Counted from the first letter of the stretch, positions 14,481-23,128 are shown. The stretch: 27,081 bases of DNA from Gammaproteobacteria bacterium UBA6724 (GCA_002454165.1 DKIG01000023.1:1-27081); one strand, 5' to 3'. Notes: a model not told the origin generated them from the sequence alone. Program-made: numbers and translations.

Positions 14481-17213
14481 ATGTTAAGGCAGGCTTTCGG
14501 CAGGACATTTGGTAGTAAAAACGCTCGCGAACTCCGGCGAATGCACAAAGTTGTTGCGCAGATCAATGGCTTTGAATCAACTATGGAAGCCCTTGGAGAT
14601 ACTGAGCTTGCAGCCCAGCGACATTGTCTTCGGGACCGCATCAACCAGGGTGAGAGTCTGGAGGATGTTTTGCCAGAAGCATTTGCGACTGTGCGTGAGG
14701 TAGGCAAACGGTCCCTGGGTTTGCGAATGTTTGATGTGCAGATGCTCGGTGGTATCACCCTGCATGAAGGCAGGATTGCAGAGATGCGAACTGGTGAGGG
14801 TAAAACGCTGGTAGCGACTCTGCCCCTATATCTCAATGCGCTGGTGGCGAGCGGTGCGTATCTTGTGACTGTCAATGACTATCTCGCCAAGTGGGGTGCC
14901 GAGTGGATGGGACCCGTTTACCAGCGTCTGGGTATGAGCGTTGGCGTCGTCTATGCCGGACAATCCCATGATGAGAAAAAAGCCGCCTATCAGGCTGATA
15001 TCACCTACGGCACCAACAACGAATTTGGTTTTGATTATCTCCGCGACAACATGGCATTTTCCATTCAGGAGAAGGTGCAGGGTGACCTTGACTTTGCGAT
15101 TGTTGACGAAGTGGACTCCATACTGATTGATGAAGCAAGGACGCCTCTGATTATTTCTGGTGGCGTTGAAAACACATCCGAAATATACCAGGCAATCAAT
15201 AGCATAGTGCCGCGCCTCAAAGAGCAGGTACAAACGCTGGAAGATATTCCCGAAGGGCAAGAAGCCCCAGGGGACTATATTATTGACGAGAAACAACGCG
15301 ATGTAGAACTGACTGAACAGGGGCACCTGAAGGTTGAAGAGTTACTGGTAAAAAAGGGCTTGCTTGCCGAGGGTGAGAGCCTCTATGGCGCCGTTAATTT
15401 GGCACTTCTCCACCATATCCATGTCGCATTGAAAGCCCACTACCTCTTCCACAAGGATGTGGAATACATCGTTCAGGGTGGGGAAATTATTATCGTTGAT
15501 GAGCATACGGGCAGGACCATGCCGGGCCGCCGTTGGTCAAGTGGAATACACCAGGCGATTGAGGCGAAGGAAAAGGTCACCATCACCAATGAGAGTCAAA
15601 CCTTGGCGTCAACCACCTTTCAGAACTACTTCCGGTTATACAACAAATTGGCGGGGATGACTGGCACCGCTGATACCGAGGCATTTGAGTTCCGCCGAAT
15701 CTATGGTCTTGATGTTGTTGTGATACCGACGAACCTGCCAATGATACGGAAGGATCTGAATGATCTGATATACCTGAGCCGGCAGGAAAAGTTCAACGCC
15801 CTTGCCGAAGAAATTGCAGATTGCCTGGAGCGGAGGGCGCCGGTTCTCGTTGGTACAGCGTCCATAGAAATGTCTGAATTACTGTCTAACCTCTTGCAAC
15901 AAAAAAAGATCAAACACAGTGTACTGAACGCCAAGTTCCACGAGCATGAAGCAGAGATAATCGCCCAGGCAGGGAAATCTGGCGTCGTGACCATCGCCAC
16001 CAATATGGCGGGACGGGGCACCGACATCATCCTCGGCGGTAACTGGGAAGCAGAAGTTGCCGCGCTTGAAAATCCTACCGAAGAGGTGGTGCAGCAGATC
16101 AAGACGCGTTGGCAGGAGAATCATGCCCAGGTGATTGCTGCCGGTGGCTTGCATGTGATCGGTAGCGAGAGGCACGAAAGCCGCCGGATTGACAATCAAC
16201 TGAGAGGACGCGCAGGGAGACAGGGGGACCCAGGTTACTCGCGATTTTATTTGTCACTGGAAGATGACTTGATGCGTATCTTCGCCTCAGACAGGGTTCG
16301 TTCCTGGATGCAGAATATGGGCATGGAGAGGGGTGAGGCGATAGAGGCAAAGATGGTCACCAAGGCGGTTGAGAAGGCGCAGCGGAAGGTTGAAGGGCGT
16401 AACTTTGATATCCGTAAGCAACTGCTTGAATACGATGATGTCGCCAATGACCAGCGGCAGATGATCTACTCCCAGAGAAATGAACTGATGGAAGCCGATG
16501 ATATTTCGGTAATCGTCAACGCCTTGTGGGTCGGCGTGGTCAATCAGGTGATTGATGGGTTTATGCCGCCCCAGAGCATAGAAGAACAGTGGGATATACC
16601 GGGGCTTGAGCAGGCATGTCAGACAGAATTCAATGTTCGTCTGCCCGTCCATAAGTGGCTGGATGAGGAGGATGCGCTGGCTGAAGAAGGTGTCAGAGAC
16701 AGAATTGTCGCTCAGGTGCGCGCTGGATATGCGGAAAAAGAAGAGGCAGTTGGTGCGGATATCCGATTGTTTGAAAAGCGCATCATGCTGGATATTCTAG
16801 ATGGCCTCTGGAAGGAGCATCTTGCCGCCATGGATTACCTGCGTCAGGGGATTCATTTGAGAGCCTACGCCCAGAAGCAGCCGAAACAGGAATACAAGCG
16901 GGAAGCATTTGAACTGTTTGAAACGCTACTTGATCGGGTCAGGTTTGAGACCATTAGGTTTTTGTCCAGGGTAGAGTTCCGACAATCTGAGGACGCCGAG
17001 GAACTGGACCGACGCCGCCGACGACAGGCAGAAGTAGCGAGAGATTCACTCAAATATCAGAAGGCATCTGGCTTGAACTTTGAAAATTCCGCCGCCGCTC
17101 CTCACCCAGATAGAGTGCCCTTTGTACGACGGGAAAGAAAAATAGGCCGCAATGAGCCATGCCCCTGCGGCTCTGGCAAGAAATATAAAGCCTGTCACGG
17201 GAAGTTGAACTGA
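14481..17213 (+). CDS. secA: Preprotein translocase ATPase SecA
   Basis: Motor ATPase that drives unfolded preproteins through SecYEG. It has 910 residues (E. coli 901). Visible are the Walker A loop G105-E-G-K-T109, the DEVDSILIDEARTPLIISG DEAD-box region, the helicase segment TNMAGRGTDIILGG, QLRGRAGRQGDPG, and the C-terminal SEC-C zinc motif C894-x-C896-x8-C905-H906 that binds SecB and ribosomes. E. coli regulates secA through the upstream secM arrest peptide; none is seen here. The start at ATG 14481 has only a weak CAGAG upstream. argJ begins one base after the stop. Confidence 0.98.
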   Translation: MLRQAFGRTFGSKNARELRRMHKVVAQINGFESTMEALGDTELAAQRHCLRDRINQGESLEDVLPEAFATVREVGKRSLGLRMFDVQMLGGITLHEGRIAEMRTGEGKTLVATLPLYLNALVASGAYLVTVNDYLAKWGAEWMGPVYQRLGMSVGVVYAGQSHDEKKAAYQADITYGTNNEFGFDYLRDNMAFSIQEKVQGDLDFAIVDEVDSILIDEARTPLIISGGVENTSEIYQAINSIVPRLKEQVQTLEDIPEGQEAPGDYIIDEKQRDVELTEQGHLKVEELLVKKGLLAEGESLYGAVNLALLHHIHVALKAHYLFHKDVEYIVQGGEIIIVDEHTGRTMPGRRWSSGIHQAIEAKEKVTITNESQTLASTTFQNYFRLYNKLAGMTGTADTEAFEFRRIYGLDVVVIPTNLPMIRKDLNDLIYLSRQEKFNALAEEIADCLERRAPVLVGTASIEMSELLSNLLQQKKIKHSVLNAKFHEHEAEIIAQAGKSGVVTIATNMAGRGTDIILGGNWEAEVAALENPTEEVVQQIKTRWQENHAQVIAAGGLHVIGSERHESRRIDNQLRGRAGRQGDPGYSRFYLSLEDDLMRIFASDRVRSWMQNMGMERGEAIEAKMVTKAVEKAQRKVEGRNFDIRKQLLEYDDVANDQRQMIYSQRNELMEADDISVIVNALWVGVVNQVIDGFMPPQSIEEQWDIPGLEQACQTEFNVRLPVHKWLDEEDALAEEGVRDRIVAQVRAGYAEKEEAVGADIRLFEKRIMLDILDGLWKEHLAAMDYLRQGIHLRAYAQKQPKQEYKREAFELFETLLDRVRFETIRFLSRVEFRQSEDAEELDRRRRRQAEVARDSLKYQKASGLNFENSAAAPHPDRVPFVRRERKIGRNEPCPCGSGKKYKACHGKLN

Positions 17214-17214
17214 G

Positions 17215-18420
17215 GTGGCTGTCGGCAGCTTTTCTATTGACTTCAAACCGGTCCCCGGGGTCCGCCTCGGGAGCGTCTCCTGCGGCATCAAACCTGGTGG
17301 CGAGTCTGACCTGGTGCTGTTTGAATTTGCCCAAGCGAGCACGAGCGCAGGTATATTTACCCGGAATCATTTTGCGGCGGCACCCGTGATAGTGGCGCGG
17401 CAACATCTGGCGGCAAGCGCGAGTCGCTACTTCCTGATTAACAGTGGTAATGCGAATGCGGCGACCGGGGAACCTGGCATTGCCGATGCGCTGAGTTCTT
17501 GTCAGGCTGTGTGCCGGCATACAGGTGCAAGCCTTTCGGAGGTACTGCCTTTTTCAACCGGCGTGATAGGGGAGAGGTTACCGGTTGAGCATATTATTGC
17601 TGCCCTGCCCACCGTCCTGCCGCTGCTGGATGAAGCCAACTGGCTGGATGCGGCAAAGGGCATTATGACGACCGATACCAAGCCCAAGATCGGCAGTCGC
17701 CAATTCCTACTCGGTGCTGACCAGGTCACCATCACCGGCATCGCCAAGGGCGCCGGGATGATCCAGCCAAACATGGCGACCCTGCTGGTGTACCTGGCGA
17801 CGGATGCGGTGGCAGGAAGAGCGGATTTGCAGACCGCACTGGAGCAGTCAGCAGACAAATCCTTCAACCGAATTACCATTGACAGTGACACTTCTACCAA
17901 TGACGCCTGCATGCTGGTAGCAACGGGGGTATCGGGTAGATCAATTGCGCCTGAGCCACAACTGGCTACCTTTACGACCGAGTTAACTTCCCTGATGATT
18001 GAACTGGCACAGGGGATAGTCCGGGATGCAGAGGGGGCTACCAAGTTTGTTGAAGTGGCAGTTCGCAAAGGCAGGAATGAAGCCGATTGCTTGGCGGTTG
18101 CGCGGTCAATAGCCAATTCACCCCTGCTGAAAACAGCCTGTTATGGTAATGATGCCAACTGGGGCAGGATCATCATGGCGATAGGCAAGGCAGAAGCCGA
18201 CCTGGACTGCTCAAAAATTGACATCTATCTTGATACGGTGCGACTGGTGAAAGACGGCGCTAGGGACCCGGAATACACTGAGACACTGGGCGCGAGCATC
18301 ATGGCGCAAGACGAGATACGCATCAGAGTAGATCTAAATCAGGGAGAGGCAAAAGAGACGCTCTGGACCAGCGACCTCTCCCATGCCTATGTTTCAATCA
18401 ATGCGGCATATCGAACCTAG
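17215..18420 (+). CDS. argJ: Glutamate N-acetyltransferase / amino-acid acetyltransferase ArgJ
   Basis: Enzyme of the cyclic arginine pathway: it transfers the acetyl group from N-acetylornithine to glutamate, and in bifunctional forms also acetylates glutamate from acetyl-CoA. The 401 residues match the family length of about 405. The autocleavage site is N-M-A188/T189-L in KGAGMIQPNMATLLVYL; Thr189 becomes the N-terminal nucleophile of the beta chain. NSGNANAATG and CYGNDANWGRI are further marks. The GTG start, one base after the secA stop, gives M-A-V-G, as in Pseudomonas ArgJ. Coupling with secA is conserved synteny, not a functional link. It ends nine bases from the convergent pilD. Sequence alone does not show whether it is mono- or bifunctional. 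Confidence 0.96.
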   Translation: MAVGSFSIDFKPVPGVRLGSVSCGIKPGGESDLVLFEFAQASTSAGIFTRNHFAAAPVIVARQHLAASASRYFLINSGNANAATGEPGIADALSSCQAVCRHTGASLSEVLPFSTGVIGERLPVEHIIAALPTVLPLLDEANWLDAAKGIMTTDTKPKIGSRQFLLGADQVTITGIAKGAGMIQPNMATLLVYLATDAVAGRADLQTALEQSADKSFNRITIDSDTSTNDACMLVATGVSGRSIAPEPQLATFTTELTSLMIELAQGIVRDAEGATKFVEVAVRKGRNEADCLAVARSIANSPLLKTACYGNDANWGRIIMAIGKAEADLDCSKIDIYLDTVRLVKDGARDPEYTETLGASIMAQDEIRIRVDLNQGEAKETLWTSDLSHAYVSINAAYRT

Positions 18421-18429
18421 GCGCGACGC

Positions 18430-19296
18430 CTATTCATACATCATCATTCGCCACATCAGCATGATTTCCTCCCCCCAGAGAAGCGCCACCCAGCCGGCGA
18501 CGGCGAGACAGGGACCGAAGGCTATAGAACTAGTCCTGGCATGACCTCTGAGCATCAGGACGCCGCCAATAACGGTACCGAGTAGCGATGAGAGTAGTAA
18601 AATCAGCGGTAGGCTCTGCCAGCCCAGCCATGCCCCGAGCATAGCAAGCAATTTAAAGTCGCCATATCCCATACCTTCCCTGGAGGTGGCGAGTTTGAAC
18701 AGATGATACACGCACCAGAGGCTCAGATAACCGAGGCAGGCACCCACCAGGGCGGCTTCCAGACTGGTGAAAATGCGCGGCAGATTCACGATGAGCCCTA
18801 GCCATATCATGGGCAGGGTAATGCTGTCTGGCAGGAGCCGGGTGTCATAATCAATCAGAGCGAGGGAGATCAGCACCCAGGTCAGAATAGACCCGGCTAT
18901 ACCCTCCGGAGTAAAGCCCAGTTGCATGATCACCAGGACCGTCACCAGGCCCGTTGTCATCTCAACCACAGGGTATCTGGCGCTGACCGGTTTCTGGCAG
19001 ACAGTGCAAGCCCGCCTGACCAGGAAGTAACCCAGGACTGGAATCATCTGCCAGGGTTTGAGGGGAGCCAGACACCTGGGACACCTGGACCGGGGGAGGA
19101 TCAGGTTAAATCCCGCCTGGGCATCAGGCGGTAGAGATGCCTCCCCAGGCAACCCCTCCCCCCTGTGCCCTGCCAGTGTCAACATGATGGGGAGTCGGTA
19201 AACGAGGAGGTTGATGAAACTACCGACCAGGGTGCCAATACTAAAGGCTACCGCCAAGACAGGAAACTGGACATACTCAAGAGTCAGGACCCACAT
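18430..19296 (-). CDS. pilD: Prepilin leader peptidase / N-methyltransferase PilD
   Basis: Inner-membrane aspartic protease that cleaves type IV prepilins (and type II secretion pseudopilins) after the leader Gly and methylates the new N-terminus. The 288 residues match P. aeruginosa PilD (290) closely. Two zinc-binding pairs, C72-x-x-C75 and C97-x-x-C100, lie in the N-terminal cytoplasmic domain. The catalytic aspartates are D149 (L-I-D-Y-D) and D213 in GYGDFKLLAMLGAW. About seven to eight hydrophobic helices are visible. The start at 19296 lies four bases after the pilC stop; the frame opens 25 codons upstream inside pilC, but that part has no similarity. Last gene of pilB-pilC-pilD. Confidence 0.96.
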   Translation of the reverse strand: MWVLTLEYVQFPVLAVAFSIGTLVGSFINLLVYRLPIMLTLAGHRGEGLPGEASLPPDAQAGFNLILPRSRCPRCLAPLKPWQMIPVLGYFLVRRACTVCQKPVSARYPVVEMTTGLVTVLVIMQLGFTPEGIAGSILTWVLISLALIDYDTRLLPDSITLPMIWLGLIVNLPRIFTSLEAALVGACLGYLSLWCVYHLFKLATSREGMGYGDFKLLAMLGAWLGWQSLPLILLLSSLLGTVIGGVLMLRGHARTSSIAFGPCLAVAGWVALLWGEEIMLMWRMMMYE

Positions 19297-19300
19297 CCTT

Positions 19301-20533
19301 CTAGTAGCCGCCACTAATTGCCTGTCCCATGGAAAAGACCGGCAGATACATGGAGATGAGCAGAACCCCAACCACCAGCCCGAGAATCAACACTATCATC
19401 GGCTCCATGAGGCTGGTCAGTCTGGCGACAGAGTTTTCGACCAGGTCTTCATAATAGGTTGCCACCCGGTCAAGCATTTCATCCAGGGTACCTGATTCCT
19501 CACCAACAGCGACCATCTGTATCATCATGGGCGGGAAGACCCGAGCAGACTTCATGGAAGTATTAAGCGGGATACCGCTTGACACATCATCAATCATCAG
19601 TTGTATCGCCTGGTAGTAAACGATGTTGCCGGTGGCACCGGCGATGGACCTGAGGGCATCCACCAGGGGTACGCCGGCGGCGAAGGTGGTGGCGAGAGTA
19701 CGCGCAAATCGGGCGAGGCAAAATCGGTTGAGAAGTTTACCGATAATTGGCAGCCTTAAAGCCAATCGTTCCTGACTCTTTTGCAGGAACCTGGAGTTTT
19801 GGTAAATTGCCTTGCCGAGAAACCAACCGAGGGTGGCGGTGGCAATTATTTCAATCCACCAGGCTTGCATAAAGTCCGACATCTTCACAACAACCTGGGT
19901 CAGTGCCGGCAGTTCAGCCCCAAACCCCGCAAAGATCTGTTCAAACTGCGGCACCACCTTCACCAGGAGAATAGCCGAAACCAGGCTTGCCACTACCAGG
20001 ACGGTCGCTGGATAACTCAACGCACTCTTAAATTTTGCTCTGAGTGCTTCGGCCATTTCCCGGTACCTGGCAAGTTGCCCCAACAGCGTATCTAGCGTGC
20101 CTGCCTGCTCGCCCACATCAATAAGACAACAGAAGAGATCATCAAAGTATTTCGGCTGGCGTCTGACGGCATAGGCGAAGGAGTGGCCAGAAGCCACTTC
20201 ATCTTTCAACTTCTGGATTACTCGTTTCATCTTCTGATTTTCCGTGCCAGTGGCAACAATCTCAAATGACTGAACAAGTGGCACACCGGCCTTGATCATG
20301 GTCGCCACCTGGCGGGTGAAGAGGGCAATGTCGGCACTGCTAATCCTTTCGCCCAATCTGCCAGACGCAAAGCCGGATATCCATCCGGGACCTGTCACCC
20401 TGGTGGGATGAATGCCCTGGCGGCGCAGTCGTATCCTGGTCAGGTTGAGGCTAGTACCGGTGATTTCACCACTGGTCTTTTTGCCAGTCCGATCAATGCC
20501 TTCCCAGACAAATATCCGGTTAGCCCTTGCCAT
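19301..20533 (-). CDS. pilC: Type IV pilus inner-membrane platform protein PilC
   Basis: GspF-family platform protein that couples the PilB ATPase to pilin insertion at the base of the pilus. It has 410 residues (P. aeruginosa about 406). The N-terminal FVWEGIDRTGKKTSGEI is typical of PilC. Two GspF domains (about residues 75-197 and 277-399) follow, each with the VATGTENxxM/VGEESGTLDEML type of loop, and three hydrophobic helices near 180-200, 230-250 and 380-400. The start is ATG 20531-20533, 20 bases after the pilB stop. It is the middle gene of the operon. Confidence 0.96.
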   Translation of the reverse strand: MARANRIFVWEGIDRTGKKTSGEITGTSLNLTRIRLRRQGIHPTRVTGPGWISGFASGRLGERISSADIALFTRQVATMIKAGVPLVQSFEIVATGTENQKMKRVIQKLKDEVASGHSFAYAVRRQPKYFDDLFCCLIDVGEQAGTLDTLLGQLARYREMAEALRAKFKSALSYPATVLVVASLVSAILLVKVVPQFEQIFAGFGAELPALTQVVVKMSDFMQAWWIEIIATATLGWFLGKAIYQNSRFLQKSQERLALRLPIIGKLLNRFCLARFARTLATTFAAGVPLVDALRSIAGATGNIVYYQAIQLMIDDVSSGIPLNTSMKSARVFPPMMIQMVAVGEESGTLDEMLDRVATYYEDLVENSVARLTSLMEPMIVLILGLVVGVLLISMYLPVFSMGQAISGGY

Positions 20534-20553
20534 GATGCCAGCCCTGCCGGGTT

Positions 20554-22275
20554 TCAGTTGCCAGTGGTAACACGATCTACTTCTTCCAGACTGATGATGC
20601 CCTGTCTCACCTTGTTCAGGGCGGACTGAAACAGATTCTTGAAGCCACCTTTTTCGCCGACCGCCGCGATTTGAAGTGAATTGTTGCCCGCCATAATAGA
20701 TTCCGATATTTCCGGCGTTATCTTCATCACTTCGTAGATACCGATACGCCCCTTATATCCGTCTGTGCAGGTGGCACACCCTCCGGGTCCGAAGATGTCA
20801 ATATCCTCATCCAGGTACTGCTCGGTAAACCCCTTTTCCAGCAGAGCAGTTTTGGGAATGTCCAGTCGCACCTTGCACTCGCATAGCCGTCGGACAAGTC
20901 GCTGGGCGATGATGAGATTGATGGAAGTGGCGAGGTTGAAAGCCGGGACGCCCATGCTACGCAACCGGGTGATGGTCTCGGGAGCATTGTTAGTATGCAG
21001 GGTTGACATGACCATGTGTCCTGTCTGTGCCGCCTTGATGGAAATGTTGGCGGTCTCAATGTCCCGAATTTCCCCCACCATGATGATGTCCGGGTCCTGT
21101 CGCAGGAATGATCTCAGGGCTTCGCTGAAACCTAACCCCGCCTTGTAGTTCACCGGGCACTGGTTGATGCCCTCAAGATTGAGTTCTATGGGGTCTTCAA
21201 CTGTTGAGATATTCAATGCTGCTGTGTTAAGGATGTTCAGACCCGTGTAGAGGGAGACTGTCTTGCCGCTTCCGGTTGGACCGGTCACCAGGAACATGCC
21301 CTGGGGCATGTGGAGTGCCTCAAGATACAGTTGCTTTTGTTCCTGCTCATAGCCAAGCGAATCAATACTCATTCTTGCCGACCTGGGATCAAGGATGCGC
21401 AGGCAGATTTTCTCACCGTAGAGGACGGGCAGGGTGTTGACCCGGAAATCAATGGATCTTGATGCTGATAATTTGAGTTTGATTCTGCCATCTTGGGGAA
21501 TGCGTCTTTCGGAGACATTCATTCGGGACATGACTTTTAGCCGTGCCGCTATTCTTGGACCAAGATTCGCTGGCGGGCTTGCCACCTGACGCAATATGCC
21601 GTCAGTACGAAACCGTATGCGATAGGTTTTTTCAAAGGGTTCAAAGTGCAGGTCCGAAGCGTCGCTTTTGATGGCATCCATCAGCATCCTGTTGACAAAC
21701 CGGACGACCGGCCTGGTGGCGGCTATTGAGGCTTCATCGTTATCATCAAAGTCATTGCTCTCAGCTGCTTCCAGGATCTCAGCATCAAAGATAGCATCCT
21801 GATGCGCTGAGTCCTTGGCATATCCGGCTTCATGGTATTCAAGGAAAGACGCCATAAATGCCCTGAGCTTGTCCTCTTCAACCAGCACCTCCTCAGTTGA
21901 AATGCCAGTCTGGAACTTAATTTCGTCCAGCCCCCTGCGATGGGTCGGGTCGGAAAGCGCAACGAATAAACGATAGCCTCTCTGGAAAATCGGGATGGCA
22001 TGATGGGCACGGATCATCTTTTCATCCACCAGATTTTTGGGGATGGCGGCCGGGTCCAAACTGGCGATGTCCAGGAGTGGTGTGCCAAATTCATCGGAGA
22101 CGGACTCGGCAATGTCCCTTGCCCTGGCGATGCCGTTTTGGACCAGGTGAGAGACGAAGGGCACACCTGCATGCCGGGCGGCTTCAACAGCCTCCTGAGC
22201 GGTGGTATCACTAAGCAGTCCATCGGTGACCAGCCTTCTCGCCAGCCCGGTGGTTTGTATTGACCCTGATGCCAT
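20554..22275 (-). CDS. pilB: Type IV pilus assembly ATPase PilB
   Basis: Hexameric cytoplasmic ATPase that powers pilus extension. The start is taken as ATG 22273-22275, giving 573 residues (P. aeruginosa 566); a TTG five codons upstream is possible. The N-terminal MshEN-type domain is followed by the ATPase core: Walker A G332-P-T-G-S-G-K-T339, VEDPIELNLEG, Walker B MVGEIRD and the His-box STLHTNNAPETI. The zinc tetracysteine site reads C-E-C then C-A-T-C, where the family normally has two C-x-x-C pairs; one residue is missing from the first. The ribosome-binding site is poor. The upstream region carries a 13-bp tandem array. It diverges from the prepilin genes, as in Pseudomonas. Confidence 0.96.
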   Translation of the reverse strand: MASGSIQTTGLARRLVTDGLLSDTTAQEAVEAARHAGVPFVSHLVQNGIARARDIAESVSDEFGTPLLDIASLDPAAIPKNLVDEKMIRAHHAIPIFQRGYRLFVALSDPTHRRGLDEIKFQTGISTEEVLVEEDKLRAFMASFLEYHEAGYAKDSAHQDAIFDAEILEAAESNDFDDNDEASIAATRPVVRFVNRMLMDAIKSDASDLHFEPFEKTYRIRFRTDGILRQVASPPANLGPRIAARLKVMSRMNVSERRIPQDGRIKLKLSASRSIDFRVNTLPVLYGEKICLRILDPRSARMSIDSLGYEQEQKQLYLEALHMPQGMFLVTGPTGSGKTVSLYTGLNILNTAALNISTVEDPIELNLEGINQCPVNYKAGLGFSEALRSFLRQDPDIIMVGEIRDIETANISIKAAQTGHMVMSTLHTNNAPETITRLRSMGVPAFNLATSINLIIAQRLVRRLCECKVRLDIPKTALLEKGFTEQYLDEDIDIFGPGGCATCTDGYKGRIGIYEVMKITPEISESIMAGNNSLQIAAVGEKGGFKNLFQSALNKVRQGIISLEEVDRVTTGN

Positions 22276-22292
22276 CTTGTTTCTGTCCAATC

Positions 22293-22344
22293 TTGAAACC
22301 TGGTGTTGAAACCTAGTGTTGAAACCTGGTATTGAAACCTAGCC
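22293..22344 (+). repeat. 13-bp tandem repeat, four copies, just upstream of pilB
   Basis: Units TTGAAACCTGGTG, TTGAAACCTAGTG, TTGAAACCTGGTA and TTGAAACCTAGCC start at 22293, 22306, 22319 and 22332. The array begins 18 bases from the pilB ATG, so it lies in the pilB leader or promoter region. Position 10 of the unit alternates G, A, G, A, hinting at duplication of a 26-bp pair. Confidence 0.9.
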
Positions 22345-22375
22345 TTGCAAAAAGTCACCGAAGTGTACCGAGCAT

Positions 22376-22421
22376 GAAAAGCCTGCCGATACAGAGAATC
22401 GCTATCTGTGAGTGGCTTTTC
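22376..22421. promoter_or_regulatory. Long nested inverted repeat in the pilB-prepilin gap
   Basis: Outer arms GAAAAGCC (22376-22383) and GGCTTTTC (22414-22421) are perfect complements. Inside them lie inner arms ACAGA (22391-22395) and TCTGT (22405-22409) around a nine-base loop. The A-rich and T-rich ends resemble a bidirectional terminator, but it could equally be an operator or a leader hairpin for the pilin transcript. No function is proven. Confidence 0.4.
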
Positions 22422-22507
22422 TCGCACCCAGGCGGGTAGTTGTTCCTCGGTGGATGAGGGTATTTGCTGACCGACGCCTCACCAGCCCTGTGCTACTTTG
22501 AATGAGC

Positions 22508-22571
22508 CTTTGAACAGCACACTTTGAACAGCACTTTGGACAGCACACTTTGAACAGTGCTTTGAACAGCG
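22508..22571 (+). repeat. Tandem array with alternating 14/12-bp units (26-bp higher-order unit)
   Basis: CTTTGAACAGCACA-type units begin at 22508, 22522, 22534, 22548 and 22560, so spacing runs 14, 12, 14, 12. The simplest reading is a 26-bp unit made of a long and a short half, repeated twice plus a half. It lies 38 bases before the prepilin GTG and would be in its promoter or 5' leader. The remaining 22345-22507 holds the inverted repeat and otherwise no clear signal. Confidence 0.85.
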
Positions 22572-22592
22572 GACACCCAGCCGCCAAACGCC

Positions 22593-22601
22593 AGGAAGGA
22601 G
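22593..22601 (+). promoter_or_regulatory. Strong ribosome-binding site that fixes the prepilin start
   Basis: AGGAAGGAG ends eight bases before GTG 22610. This is the best Shine-Dalgarno match near the gene and favours GTG 22610 over the in-frame TTG at 22550, which lies inside the upstream repeat and has no such site. Confidence 0.75.
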
Positions 22602-22609
22602 ATGCTCCC

Positions 22610-23128
22610 GTGTCGCAAAACCAAGAGTCGCAAAACCAAGAGTTGCAAAACCAAGAGTCGCAAAAACAAGAGTTACAAAACCAAGGGCTTCAATGCCAGG
22701 CGGGATTTACCTTGATTGAGTTGATGATTGCAGTGGCAATCATTGGTGTGCTTGCTACCCTTGCACTGCCCACCTATAGGGATTACATCAAGACGGCGAA
22801 CATGACGAAGGTCAATACACATTACGAAACAGCGATTCGGATAACCCGATCAACCTTTGTCAAGGGGCGGTCCCAGAGCGCCCTCGGTATAGGCAATACC
22901 ACGCCGACTTCGGCAGAAGCCTGGATTGAACATTACAACGCTGGTGTTGGACTGTCTCCGGGCGGTGCCTCAGCCTATGCTGACGCTACCAAAGTCACCC
23001 TTGAGGATGCCCAGGAGCAGGGCATTATTCGGGTGGCAGTCGCCGCTGCGAAAGTAACCATCTATAGGCCCGCATATAAAGACCTGGAACCAGTCGCAAC
23101 GATTGTTGACGGTGATGCCTTGAATTAA
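22610..23128 (+). CDS. Type IV prepilin (probable major pilin) with repeat-built leader
   Basis: Substrate of PilD. With the GTG 22610 start it has 172 residues. Processing after Gly32 (Q-A-G / F-T-L-I-E-L-M) would leave a 140-residue mature pilin with N-terminal Phe and the canonical Glu5. The N-terminal helix AVAIIGVLATLALPTYRDYI is typical. The mature part has no cysteine, so the C-terminal disulfide loop of classical type IVa pilins is absent. The 32-residue leader is unusually long for type IVa and consists almost entirely of five-residue repeats of the type S/L-Q-N-Q-E, encoded by a 15-bp tandem array. It is the first gene divergent from pilB, in the position of pilA in Pseudomonas. I call it the likely major pilin by position and Glu5; no symbol is given because orthology to PilA is not proven. 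Confidence 0.88.
   Translation: MSQNQESQNQELQNQESQKQELQNQGLQCQAGFTLIELMIAVAIIGVLATLALPTYRDYIKTANMTKVNTHYETAIRITRSTFVKGRSQSALGIGNTTPTSAEAWIEHYNAGVGLSPGGASAYADATKVTLEDAQEQGIIRVAVAAAKVTIYRPAYKDLEPVATIVDGDALN
22613..22687 (+). repeat. 15-bp coding tandem repeat, five copies, in the prepilin leader
   Basis: Copies start at 22613, 22628, 22643, 22658 and 22673; the first two are identical (TCGCAAAACCAAGAG) and the rest differ by one to three bases. A degenerate sixth (22688-22702) runs into the cleavage site. The frame is preserved, giving S-Q-N-Q-E, S-Q-N-Q-E, L-Q-N-Q-E, S-Q-K-Q-E, L-Q-N-Q-G and L-Q-C-Q-A. Confidence 0.93.

Noticed and set aside
22414..22480. Sigma-54 promoter for the prepilin genes
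   Set aside because: The best candidate (TGG...TTTGC near 22452-22470) has 12 rather than 10 bases between GG and GC, and nothing else fits the -24/-12 pattern.
22293..22702. CRISPR array
   Set aside because: The units are short and directly adjacent with no spacers, and no cas genes are present.
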